Of a DNA stretch of 64,000 nt, positions 25,903 to 34,417 are shown piece by piece. The translations under genes and the position numbers were made by a program. Position 1 is the first letter of the stretch; every line of letters starts with the position of its first letter. The notes under the pieces were generated by a model, which was given only the letters and a program-made list of their open reading frames with translations, had not been told where the DNA came from and ran no database searches. Source of the stretch: Shimia sagamensis (lineage in GTDB: Bacteria; Pseudomonadota; Alphaproteobacteria; Rhodobacterales; Rhodobacteraceae); assembly GCF_900182745.1 (NCBI RefSeq), contig NZ_FXTY01000003.1:372001-436000 (forward strand), in the 5' to 3' direction.

Positions 25903-27033
25903 ATGCGCAACGATCCGGCCCTGTGGCCGTCCCCTTCTTGGCATCTGACGAAGTTTTCGCCAGACGCGCCGGTTTTGTATTTTGCCCCTGAGGTGCTGCA
26001 AGCCACGGCGCGGCGGTTTATTGATGGCTTTGCTGGGCTGGTGACCTATGCGGTGAAAGCCAATGACGATGAGGCGGTGTTGACCAATTTGGTGAGCGCT
26101 GGGCTTACCGCGTTTGATGTGGCTTCACCGTTGGAAATGGTGCGGGTGCGGCGGGTGGCGCCGGATGCGGTGCTGCATTACCACAATCCGGTACGGTCTG
26201 TGGCGGAGATCACCGAGGCGGTGGGACATGGGATCGCCAGCTGGTCTGTTGACTGTCCGCGCGAGTTGCAGAAGCTGGCAGATGTGCCGCGTGCGGGGAC
26301 GGAAATCGCCGTGCGGCTGCGGTTGCCTGTCGCTGGTGCGGCCTATGACTTTGGCGAGAAATTTGGTGCGGACCCCGATCAGGCGGTGGCCCTGTTGCAG
26401 CAGGCGCGGGAGATGGGGTTTGAGACCTCGTTGACGTTCCATCCCGGCACACAATGTGCCGATCCGCAGGCTTGGGCGGTTTACATTGTTGAGGCAGCGG
26501 ATGTGGCGCGGCGGGCTGGTGTGACGCTGAAACGGCTGAATGTCGGTGGAGGCTTTGCCGCGCATCGTAGTGGGGCTGCGCCTGACTTGGAGGCGATTTT
26601 TGATCGCATCGCGGCAGAAACTGTGCGGGTTTTTGGTGATGAGGCGCCTGCGCTGGTCTGTGAACCGGGCCGTGCGATGGTGGCCGAAGCGTTCACTTTG
26701 GCGGTGCGGGTGAAAACCGTGCGGGACACGGCGGTATTTCTGAATGACGGAATTTATGGCGCACTGACCGAACTGCGTGACATTGGCGTGCCGGATCGGA
26801 TTTCCGTGCTGCGGCCTGATGGGACCGTTGTGGATGGGGAGATGGCGCGTAAGGTGGTTTACGGACCGACCTGTGATAGTCTCGATCGATTGCCGGATCC
26901 GGTGGCCTTGCCTGCGCAAATTGCTGAGGCCGATTTTGTGATGATCAAGGCCATGGGCGCCTATTCATCGTCCCTGTCCACCGGGTTCAACGGCTATGGA
27001 CTACAAGAAATGGTAACTGTCGCCACGTTGTAA
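25903..27033 (+). CDS. Fold-type III PLP decarboxylase (ornithine/lysine decarboxylase-like)
   Basis: A 376-residue enzyme of the alanine racemase-fold decarboxylase group. PLP Lys52 is in TYAVKAN, the Gly-rich phosphate loop is NVGGGF (about 204-209), 'CEPGRAM' follows, and the partner-subunit Cys/Asp are in YGPTCDSLD. Length fits ornithine or lysine decarboxylases rather than the longer diaminopimelate or arginine enzymes. It would make putrescine or cadaverine. GAGGTAGG precedes the ATG. Confidence 0.85.
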   Translation: MRNDPALWPSPSWHLTKFSPDAPVLYFAPEVLQATARRFIDGFAGLVTYAVKANDDEAVLTNLVSAGLTAFDVASPLEMVRVRRVAPDAVLHYHNPVRSVAEITEAVGHGIASWSVDCPRELQKLADVPRAGTEIAVRLRLPVAGAAYDFGEKFGADPDQAVALLQQAREMGFETSLTFHPGTQCADPQAWAVYIVEAADVARRAGVTLKRLNVGGGFAAHRSGAAPDLEAIFDRIAAETVRVFGDEAPALVCEPGRAMVAEAFTLAVRVKTVRDTAVFLNDGIYGALTELRDIGVPDRISVLRPDGTVVDGEMARKVVYGPTCDSLDRLPDPVALPAQIAEADFVMIKAMGAYSSSLSTGFNGYGLQEMVTVATL

Positions 27034-27111
27034 GCCGCAACAGGCTCTGGACACCCTCGGAATGCGCGATAGAGTTGCTCTTCGGAGCGACGCGCAGGAG
27101 AGCCAGTAGCC

Positions 27112-29409
27112 ATGGATAAGTTTGGAAAAAGCCAACCGGTCAAACGGGTTGAAGACACGCGGTTTTTGACCGGCAAAGGCCAATACGTGGACGATATTGC
27201 GCCAAAAAATGCGCTGCATGCCTTTTTTTTGCGCTCCCCGGTTGCGCATGGCGTTGTGACCGAGCTGGATGTTTCGGACGCGCGTGAGGCGGATGGCGTG
27301 GCCTGCGTTCTGACCCAGGCGGATTTGCTGTCGGCGGGGCTTGAGGCCAACTTGCCAGGCACGCAGGTGGACAATCGCGACGGCAGCAAAGGGGCCAAAC
27401 CGGAACGTCCGCTGCTGGCGGCCGAACGGGTGCGCTACGTCGGTGAGCCGATTGCTGTGATTGTGGCGGAGAGCATGGATCAGGCGCGGGATGCGGCCGA
27501 GATGATCCTGTTCGACTATGACGATCTGGACGCACATTTGGCCTTGGCACGGGGCGGCGAGCAGCTGCACGGCGAAGCGCCTGAGAACCTTGCGTTTGAT
27601 TGGGGCTTAGGGGACGAGGCGGCGACGGAGGCGGCCTTTAAAGCGGCGGCGCATGTGGTGAGCCTTGAGGTTGGCGACAACCGGGTGATTGTAAACGCGA
27701 TGGAGCCACGCGGCGCTTATGCGGAATGGGATGGCAGCCGGTTGCATGTCGCTAGCAATGGTCAGGGCGTTTGGGGCACCAAAGGGCAAGTGGCACGTGT
27801 TCTGAAGATGAGCGAAGACGATGTGCGCGTGACCAACCCGGACACTGGCGGTGGCTTTGGCATGAAGGCGATGATCTATCAGGAGCCGCTGATTGTGGCT
27901 TATGCCGCCAAGATGCTCGGCAAGCCGGTGCGGTGGATTGCGGATCGCACCGAGTCGATGTTGTCAGACAATGCGGGACGCGATCTGGTGTCGCTGGCTG
28001 AGCTGGCGTTTGACGAGAACTTCAAGGCGACGGCCTATCGAGTGAAGTCTGTGGCCAACATGGGCGCGTATAACTCGCAGTTTGCCCAGGCGATCCAGAC
28101 GCAGCTGTTCAGCCGTGTGTTGATGGGCGTGTATGATGTGCAGACCACGTGGTTGCAGGTGGATGGCATCTACACAAACACCACGCCGGTGGATGCCTAT
28201 CGTGGTGCAGGGCGGCCGGAGGCGATTTATGTGCTGGAGCGCCTGATGGATCGTGCGGCGCGGGAGTTGGGCGTCAGTGGCTATGAGCTGCGGCGGCGGA
28301 ACTTTATTCCGACCGAGGTATTTCCCTATAAGTCGGCGACGGATGAGACCTACGACGTTGGCGACTTTGATCGGGTGTTGAGCCGGGTGGAAGAGTTTGG
28401 CGATGTGGCAGGGTTTTCAGCGCGCAAGGTTGCGAGCGCCAAGGCAGGCAAGCTGCGCGGGGCGGGGCTGTGCTACTACATCGAGAGTATTCTTGGCGAT
28501 CCCAGTGAAAGTACGCGGGTGGAGTTCAATGACGATGGCACCGTGTCGATTTATGTGGGAACGCAGTCCAACGGGCAGGGGCACGAGACAGTCTATGCGC
28601 AGTTCTTGAGTGACCAGACCGGCATTCCAACCGAAATGATTGAGGTGGTGCAGGGCGACAGTGATCGCATCAAACAAGGCGGTGGCACCGGTGGGTCGCG
28701 CTCTGTGACGGTGCAGAACACCGCCACTTTGGCGACTGTGGAAACGATGATTAAAGCCTTTATCCCTTATCTTGCAGAGAAGATGGGCGTGGATGCCGCG
28801 GATGTGAGCTTTGATGATGAGCAATTCCGGTCGGAAGGCTCTAACTTACATCCTACCTTCCTGGAAGCCGCGGAAATGGCGCGCGCGGATGGGCGGACGG
28901 ATTTGATGGTGCATGAGGAGCGCACCACGTTGCCAGCGCGCAGCTTTCCAAACGGGGCGCATCTGGCGGAGGTTGAAGTGGACCCAGAGACGGGACAGGT
29001 CACATTGGAGAAATACACCGTGGTGGATGATTTTGGCAATCTGATCAACCCGATGCTCGCTGAAGGGCAGGTGCATGGTGGCGTGGCGCAGGGCATTGGG
29101 CAGGCGCTGATGGAACATGTGGTGTTTGATGACGATGGCCAGCTGTTGACCGCGACCTTCATGGATTACGCGATGCCACGAGCCAGTGATATGCCGATGA
29201 TTGGATTCACGACTGAAGCCGTGCCGTCCACGGCGAATATCATGGGCATGAAAGGCTGTGGCGAAGCCGGCACCGTTGGGGCCATGGCAGCTGCGTCCAA
29301 TGCCGTACAAGACGCACTTTGGGAGGCTGGTGTGCGTCAGGCGGACATGCCGTTCACGCCCCATCGCGTGTGGCAAATGTTGAAAGAGGCAAAACATACG
29401 GCTGCATAG
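27112..29409 (+). CDS. Molybdopterin-binding large subunit, CoxL form II-like
   Basis: A 765-residue xanthine oxidase family large subunit that would bind the molybdenum cofactor. It has GGGFGMK (about residue 246) and AYRGAGRPEA (about 362), the AYRGAGR signature of form II CoxL-like proteins rather than the form I AYXCSFR of true CO dehydrogenase. Near the end are 'GMKGCGEAGTVGA' and the active-site Glu region. No FAD or iron-sulfur subunit gene adjoins it, which is unusual because the enzyme normally needs both. AGGAGA precedes the ATG. The substrate is unknown. Confidence 0.85.
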   Translation: MDKFGKSQPVKRVEDTRFLTGKGQYVDDIAPKNALHAFFLRSPVAHGVVTELDVSDAREADGVACVLTQADLLSAGLEANLPGTQVDNRDGSKGAKPERPLLAAERVRYVGEPIAVIVAESMDQARDAAEMILFDYDDLDAHLALARGGEQLHGEAPENLAFDWGLGDEAATEAAFKAAAHVVSLEVGDNRVIVNAMEPRGAYAEWDGSRLHVASNGQGVWGTKGQVARVLKMSEDDVRVTNPDTGGGFGMKAMIYQEPLIVAYAAKMLGKPVRWIADRTESMLSDNAGRDLVSLAELAFDENFKATAYRVKSVANMGAYNSQFAQAIQTQLFSRVLMGVYDVQTTWLQVDGIYTNTTPVDAYRGAGRPEAIYVLERLMDRAARELGVSGYELRRRNFIPTEVFPYKSATDETYDVGDFDRVLSRVEEFGDVAGFSARKVASAKAGKLRGAGLCYYIESILGDPSESTRVEFNDDGTVSIYVGTQSNGQGHETVYAQFLSDQTGIPTEMIEVVQGDSDRIKQGGGTGGSRSVTVQNTATLATVETMIKAFIPYLAEKMGVDAADVSFDDEQFRSEGSNLHPTFLEAAEMARADGRTDLMVHEERTTLPARSFPNGAHLAEVEVDPETGQVTLEKYTVVDDFGNLINPMLAEGQVHGGVAQGIGQALMEHVVFDDDGQLLTATFMDYAMPRASDMPMIGFTTEAVPSTANIMGMKGCGEAGTVGAMAAASNAVQDALWEAGVRQADMPFTPHRVWQMLKEAKHTAA

Positions 29410-29488
29410 ACGCATATCAGAGTGGCTGACTGGGAAGTTCACCAGCAGCCATACTCCGGCGGTTCCGCGCCGGGGCGCGGTCACCCAC

Positions 29489-30454
29489 GTGATTATTCTG
29501 GATGGCACGATGTCCTCGCTCGCGCCGGGGCAAGAGACCAATGCCGGACAGACCTATCTGTTGCTGCGCGAGATTGGTGCGGAGGTGTCGGTTTACTATG
29601 AGGCGGGTGTGCAATGGCGGTCTTGGCGGCAGACCCTAGACGTGCTGATGGGGCGCGGGATAAATCGGCAGATCCGGCGGGCCTATGGTTATTTGGCGAG
29701 CCGGTATCGGCCTGGCGACAAAATTATCTTGATGGGCTATTCGCGTGGGGCTTTTGCGGTGCGATCACTCGCTGGGGTGATCGACCGTGTCGGCTTGCTC
29801 AGGTCGGAATGCGCGACGGAGCGTAATATCCGCACTGCTTATCGGCATTATGAACTGACGCCTGACAGTGATGCGGCACAGGCATTTGCAGCAGCGCATT
29901 GTTACGACACTACTGAAATAGAGATGGTTGGTGTTTGGGACACAGTGAAGGCGCTGGGCGCGCGAGTTCCGGTGTTGTGGCGCATCACCGAGAGACGCCA
30001 TGCGTTCCACAACCATCAGCTTGCTCCAGTGGTGCGGCATGGGTTTCATGCTTTGGCGCTGGATGAAACTAGGCAGGTGTTTGAGCCGGAGCTGTGGCGC
30101 TGCCCCGATGATTGGGATGGCCGGGTAGAGCAGGTGTGGTTTCGCGGCGCGCACAGTGATGTGGGCGGGCAACTGGTGGGATTTGAAGAGGCGCGGCCGT
30201 TGGCCAATGTGTCTCTTGTATGGATGTTGGAACGCTTAGAGATCTGTGGCGTGAACTTGCCGGAAAGGTGGCGGGATCGGTATGTCACCGATCCGGATGC
30301 GCCGATGGTTGGCACCTGGCGGGCGCTGGGCAAGTATTTCCTTTTCCGCGCCCCGCGGGTGGTCTGTGCAGATCGATCTGAGAGTATTCATCCAACGGCC
30401 TTACCCTATGTGACTGCCGGGGACATCAAGGGGCAGGTGCTGCAACAGTCTTAA
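29489..30454 (+). CDS. DUF2235 alpha/beta-hydrolase-like protein
   Basis: A 321-residue protein with the nucleophile elbow GYSRGAF (GxSxG, about residues 84-90), 'VGVWDTVKALG' and 'WFRGAHSDVGG', all typical of DUF2235 (the Tle1-like catalytic fold). Some relatives are type VI phospholipase effectors, but no secretion genes, immunity gene or signal peptide are seen here, so a cytosolic hydrolase is equally likely. It starts with GTG; a Cys-free N-terminus begins directly with the hydrolase strand. It is convergent with the nitroreductase gene 6 bases away. Confidence 0.8.
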   Translation: MIILDGTMSSLAPGQETNAGQTYLLLREIGAEVSVYYEAGVQWRSWRQTLDVLMGRGINRQIRRAYGYLASRYRPGDKIILMGYSRGAFAVRSLAGVIDRVGLLRSECATERNIRTAYRHYELTPDSDAAQAFAAAHCYDTTEIEMVGVWDTVKALGARVPVLWRITERRHAFHNHQLAPVVRHGFHALALDETRQVFEPELWRCPDDWDGRVEQVWFRGAHSDVGGQLVGFEEARPLANVSLVWMLERLEICGVNLPERWRDRYVTDPDAPMVGTWRALGKYFLFRAPRVVCADRSESIHPTALPYVTAGDIKGQVLQQS

Positions 30455-30460
30455 GGTGCG

Positions 30461-31132
30461 TCAGTCGCGCCAATCCACAAATTCGTCCAGCGCTGCGCGG
30501 TCGGTGCGGAAAGTGTTGATTGGCGCCTCGTCTTCTGGAAAGCCAAAGGAGATGGCGGCGAGCACATTGCGATCTTCGGGGATGTCAAAGTGCGTGCGGA
30601 TCGTGTCGGAAAAAAGTGATAAGGCCGCTTGGGGCACGGTGCCGATGCCTTGCGCCTTGGCAGAAAGGCAGAAGGCGGTGATAAAACCGCCGCAGTCGAG
30701 CACGCCGTAGGGGCCAAGCTCTTTGGGGCAGGTGATCACCGCGACATGTGGTGCGCCAAAGAGTGTGTAATTTTCGCGCATTTGGCGGGCGCGGCCTTCG
30801 CGGTCTCCACGCCCGATGCCTACAGCTTCATAGAGCTGAAAGCCGCAAGTGCGACGGCGTTCAAGATGAGCGCCGGTGTAGGTGGCCGGAAAAGGGTAGT
30901 CGGGCGCGGGGGCGCCTTTGTCAAAGGCTGAGGCCATGGCTTCGCGAAAGGTCTCCGTCTGAGTACCCGAAGTGACAATGACCTTCCAGGGCTGTGCGTT
31001 GCACCAAGACGGGGCTCGACCGGCGTCATGGAGAATGTGTGAAATCACATCGTGTGGCACGGCATCGGATTTGAAAGCCCGACAGGAGTGACGAGTATGC
31101 AGAAGTTCTTGCAGCGCAGCGTGATGAGACAT
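30461..31132 (-). CDS. Nitroreductase family protein
   Basis: A 223-residue FMN-dependent oxidoreductase. The FMN-binding N-terminal motif is 'RHSCRAFKSDAVP', followed by 'APSWCNAQPWKVIV', and the C-terminal half has 'GIGTVPQAAL'. The physiological substrate is unknown. ATG 31132 is chosen because GGGGA lies 8 bases upstream; a TTG start 15 bases earlier is possible. It starts 18 bases after the zinc-ribbon gene and looks like the last gene of the TelA/SPFH cluster. Confidence 0.88.
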   Translation of the reverse strand: MSHHAALQELLHTRHSCRAFKSDAVPHDVISHILHDAGRAPSWCNAQPWKVIVTSGTQTETFREAMASAFDKGAPAPDYPFPATYTGAHLERRRTCGFQLYEAVGIGRGDREGRARQMRENYTLFGAPHVAVITCPKELGPYGVLDCGGFITAFCLSAKAQGIGTVPQAALSLFSDTIRTHFDIPEDRNVLAAISFGFPEDEAPINTFRTDRAALDEFVDWRD

Positions 31133-31150
31133 CGCGGATTTCCCCAATTC

Positions 31151-32257
31151 TTATTGGTTTTGGGCGATGATATAGCCAATCACGCCCGCTGCAATAGCGG
31201 CGAGCAGCACGGCGAAAGCGATTTTCCACTTGGAGTAAGGACGCTCGCCCTGTACGCGGCCGGTTTGTCCATTCACAACAAAGCGATAAGACTTGCCGCG
31301 ATATTTATAAGCGGCCATCCAGACCGGCAGCAGGATGTGTTTGAACGTCACGTCGCTGACTGCTGTTGAGATGTTGTGGATGCGCTGGCGGTCGCCGCCG
31401 ATGTCAAAGGCCACGTCGCGGCGGATCACACGGTCCATGTGATCGCGGGCCTCGTCATAGCCTTCTTCGAGCTTGATGGAATACCCCTCAGCCTGAAAGC
31501 CAGCGAGGAATTCAGGCGTATAAGGCTCAAGCGCGGAGAGATCCCAAGGCTGAAGGTTATCGGTGTATTTTTTTGGCAGGGCTTTGGAACCGAGCACCAG
31601 AATATCGTCAAACCAACGCTTTACGCGGCCTGACGCCGGAGACCAGCGAATTTTTTGCACCTGTCGCTGTTCCCGCTTGCCGTCCACCACGACGGTTTCA
31701 GTCACGTAATAGATGGTGCCACGCTCGCCGAGGTAGGAGGATTTTGTATCGGCGTCATAGGTCCAATATGGGACATAGATGCCGTCCATCTTGCGGCCCT
31801 TCTTGGCGTACTCCTGCAAGCCATTGGGCGCAAACCAGAGTTTGCCCAGCCAGTCATTCATAGATTGGTGGGCAACCTTTTCGGCAATTTGGAACGGCAA
31901 AACGGCACGCGGTTTGATCAGGCGATGTGTGCCTGTGTCGACCACCACCGGCGTGGCGCAGAATGGACATTCGGTGGCGTGAGTGTCGCCTTCAAACACC
32001 ACATGCGCGGCGCAATTGGGACAAGAGGTGGTGCGGGCCTCGACCATTTCGGCGGCCGGGAGCTGTTCCGCAAGCGCGGATTTGAAATCCAATTCTGCTA
32101 TGGCGGCAGTGCGGTCGCCCTGCTCAGTGGCCTCTTCATGGCCACAGTGATCACAGATCAGTTTGCCTTCGTTAGGGGCAAAACGATAGTCGGCGCCGCA
32201 TTGAGCGCAGGGGAAACGGGTGGTCTCTTTGGGCGCAGGCGGTGGAGTGGCTGACAT
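31151..32257 (-). CDS. Double zinc-ribbon, tail-anchored membrane protein (YdjG-like)
   Basis: A 368-residue protein with two N-terminal zinc ribbons: CAQC...CDHC (residues about 18-41) and CPNC...CPFC (about 76-99). A long soluble middle follows ('VPYWTYDADTKSSYLGERG...'), and one C-terminal membrane helix (about 344-363) ends it. Databases often name such proteins 'primosomal protein N-prime/helicase', but I see no helicase motif. The layout and its place after an SPFH gene recall Bacillus YdjG, which works with YdjH and YdjI to recruit PspA to membranes. That functional link is inference. Confidence 0.8.
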   Translation of the reverse strand: MSATPPPAPKETTRFPCAQCGADYRFAPNEGKLICDHCGHEEATEQGDRTAAIAELDFKSALAEQLPAAEMVEARTTSCPNCAAHVVFEGDTHATECPFCATPVVVDTGTHRLIKPRAVLPFQIAEKVAHQSMNDWLGKLWFAPNGLQEYAKKGRKMDGIYVPYWTYDADTKSSYLGERGTIYYVTETVVVDGKREQRQVQKIRWSPASGRVKRWFDDILVLGSKALPKKYTDNLQPWDLSALEPYTPEFLAGFQAEGYSIKLEEGYDEARDHMDRVIRRDVAFDIGGDRQRIHNISTAVSDVTFKHILLPVWMAAYKYRGKSYRFVVNGQTGRVQGERPYSKWKIAFAVLLAAIAAGVIGYIIAQNQ

Positions 32258-32329
32258 GAGAGGCTGCTTGCTTTGAAATGGCTTGGGAAAAACAGGTGAA
32301 GCCCCGGCCTGAAAGCCGGAGCAAGAGAG

Positions 32330-33460
32330 TTAAGCGCCCGGAGGAGGTGGCGGCAGGATGGTGAAGAGCTGGGCCAGTTCGGCCACATCTTCAGCGTGTT
32401 TCCAGCCGTCCTGACCGGCGGTCCAGACATGGGTTTCGCGGGTGATTTCCCCAGCGGTGGCCATGCGGCCGAGCGCAGCCTTGGAGAATGGGCCTTTGGT
32501 TTGGCCGTTTTCAGCGATGTGCCAGACGTGCTCGACAGGTGGGGGCGGAGGTGGTGCGGCGGCGGCTTGTGGGGCAGGTGCCGCCTGTGGCGCCTGGGCA
32601 GCGCCCCATGGGCCGGTTTGCGACATCTGTTGGGCCATCGCCATGCCCATACCCATGCCCATACCGGCGCCCATGCCGGAGTTTGGCGTTTGCGCGGCGG
32701 CGGTCATGGCTTCGGCGGCAGAGAACTGCGTATATTTGCCCAAATCGCCGACAATGCCCATGGAGGTGCGCTTGTCCATGGCGGCCTCGACCGCGGGGGG
32801 CAGCGAGATGTTTTCGATATAGAGTTCAGGGATCGCGAGGCCGTATTCTGCGATGGTGCCGGAAATTTCGGCGGCGACCAGCTTGCCCAGATCGGCGGTG
32901 TTGGCCGCCATGTCGAGCACTGGAATGCCAGAGCCTGCGACCACGCGAGAGAATTCCTGCACGATGATATTGCGGATCTGGAAGGAGATCTCATCCATGG
33001 TGAACTCGCCGTCGGTCCCAACGATCTCCGTAAGGAAGCGTGCAGGGTCCACAACGCGGATTGCGTAGGTGCCATAGGCGCGCAGACGCACGGGGCCAAA
33101 CTCGGGGTCCCGCACCATAATTGGGTTTTTGGTACCCCATTTCAGATCGGCAAAGCGCGTGGTGTTGACGTAGTAGATTTCGGATTTGAACGGGCTTTTG
33201 AAACCGTGATCCCAGTGCTGCAACGTGGTCATCACCGGCATGTTGTTGGTTTCCAACATGTAGAGACCGGGAGTGAAGACGTCGGCCAATTGGCCTTCGT
33301 GCACAAACACGGCTGCTTGGCCCTCGCGCACGGTCAGCTTGGCACCGTATTTGATCTCATGTCCTTCGCGTTCAAACCGGAACACCAGCGTGTCGCGGGT
33401 GTCGTCAACCCAATGGATGACGTCGATAAATTCGCCGGTGAGAAAATCAAAAATACCCAT
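32330..33460 (-). CDS. SPFH-domain protein with C-terminal GYF_2 domain (YdjI-like)
   Basis: A 376-residue protein. An SPFH/band-7-like domain (residues about 25-240, 'YGAKLTVREGQAAVFVHEG' to 'ELYIENISLP') is followed by a Gly/Met and Ala/Pro-rich linker (about 260-315) and a GYF_2 domain ('KGPFSKAALGRMATAGEI', 'VWTAGQDGWKHAED'). There is no clear membrane helix, as in YdjI-type 'virion core' SPFH proteins. AAGGA lies 8 bases before the ATG. It sits between a DUF2927 lipoprotein gene and the zinc-ribbon gene, which suggests a scaffold for envelope proteins. Confidence 0.88.
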   Translation of the reverse strand: MGIFDFLTGEFIDVIHWVDDTRDTLVFRFEREGHEIKYGAKLTVREGQAAVFVHEGQLADVFTPGLYMLETNNMPVMTTLQHWDHGFKSPFKSEIYYVNTTRFADLKWGTKNPIMVRDPEFGPVRLRAYGTYAIRVVDPARFLTEIVGTDGEFTMDEISFQIRNIIVQEFSRVVAGSGIPVLDMAANTADLGKLVAAEISGTIAEYGLAIPELYIENISLPPAVEAAMDKRTSMGIVGDLGKYTQFSAAEAMTAAAQTPNSGMGAGMGMGMGMAMAQQMSQTGPWGAAQAPQAAPAPQAAAAPPPPPPVEHVWHIAENGQTKGPFSKAALGRMATAGEITRETHVWTAGQDGWKHAEDVAELAQLFTILPPPPPGA

Positions 33461-33496
33461 GAAGTGGTCCTTTCAAAAGGCTGGTCTCGAGGCTGC

Positions 33497-34417
33497 TCAG
33501 AAGTTCTGAGCGGTCTGCTCGCGGGCCAGAATGTAAACAATGGGGCGGGCTTCGCCCACGCTCATACCGGTGCTGAGCCGGTCGTCGTAGAGCATGGAGA
33601 GCAGTTTTTCGTCATGCGTAGTAAGGAGTGCAAACTCCTCGTCGTCGTTGAAGATCGAGGGGCGGGCTTCGGGGCTATCATTGGCCAAACCGAGGCCCTG
33701 AGCGATCTCTTCGTGAAAGCAGGATTTGCGCAGCAGATCAGGGTGTTCCGCACGTACAAGGGCAACGGCGGACGTGTAAACGTTGGGATTGCTGTCTGAG
33801 GCCAGCGCCACCACGAAGCAATAGATATTGCGTGGTGGGTTGGCGAACAGCGCACGGGTTTTGGGGGAGGCGTTTGGTAACAAGCTGTCGAGGCGGCTGT
33901 TGACAGTGTTGCGGTCGTCCGCGCCCATAACCAACACATGGAAGTTTGGCTTGCTGCCGCTTTGGCGAACGGCGTGACCGGTGGTATTTGCAAGACGCGG
34001 CACATAAGCGGCCACGGTTGCGCGGTCTACGGCCCTTTGTTCCTCAGGAACGGAAGGGCCAAACTCAACGTTTATCTTTATGGGCCCATTCCAGCGGCGT
34101 AGCTGACCCGCTTGACCTGATGACCTCTCCAACCCTCCGCCACTGCTATATTCATCGTAAAAGGCGATGCGTTCGAAGTTTCGGGCGAGAATGTCCGGTG
34201 TGAAGGGCGTGTCGGGGCCACCGCCGTCAGTGCGCAGCAATCCACGCGTCAAAAGGTCAGCCTGAACTTTACTGTAGTAAGAGCGTAGAGCAGCGCTGGC
34301 TTCAGATGGGGGGGCAGGCGTTGGTTTTAGAGCCGGCGGCTTGGTGATGCCGCCGGTGTCTCCACAGGCTGCCAAGGTGATCAGCAGTGCCAAACCTATG
34401 CCTGCAAACTGCCTCAC
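33497..34417 (-). CDS. DUF2927 lipoprotein with an HEExxQGLG motif
   Basis: A 306-residue exported protein. The signal peptide ends in the lipobox LAAC (Cys18), then a Pro-rich spacer. The DUF2927 domain (about 55-300) carries 'CFHEEIAQGLGLANDSPEARPS' and 'TTHDEKLLSMLYD'. The HEE..QGLG stretch looks like a metalloprotease zinc helix in which a second His is replaced, so catalysis is uncertain. Its start overlaps the telA stop by four bases (ATGA), which implies translational coupling. Confidence 0.85.
   Translation of the reverse strand: MRQFAGIGLALLITLAACGDTGGITKPPALKPTPAPPSEASAALRSYYSKVQADLLTRGLLRTDGGGPDTPFTPDILARNFERIAFYDEYSSGGGLERSSGQAGQLRRWNGPIKINVEFGPSVPEEQRAVDRATVAAYVPRLANTTGHAVRQSGSKPNFHVLVMGADDRNTVNSRLDSLLPNASPKTRALFANPPRNIYCFVVALASDSNPNVYTSAVALVRAEHPDLLRKSCFHEEIAQGLGLANDSPEARPSIFNDDEEFALLTTHDEKLLSMLYDDRLSTGMSVGEARPIVYILAREQTAQNF

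Noticed and set aside
29489..30454. DUF2235 gene as a type VI secretion effector
   Set aside because: No VgrG, PAAR, Hcp or immunity-like gene is nearby; only the hydrolase fold can be supported.
31151..32257. Reading of this gene as primosomal protein N' or a helicase
   Set aside because: Only zinc ribbons are shared with such proteins; there are no Walker or DEAD-type motifs and the C-terminus is a membrane helix.
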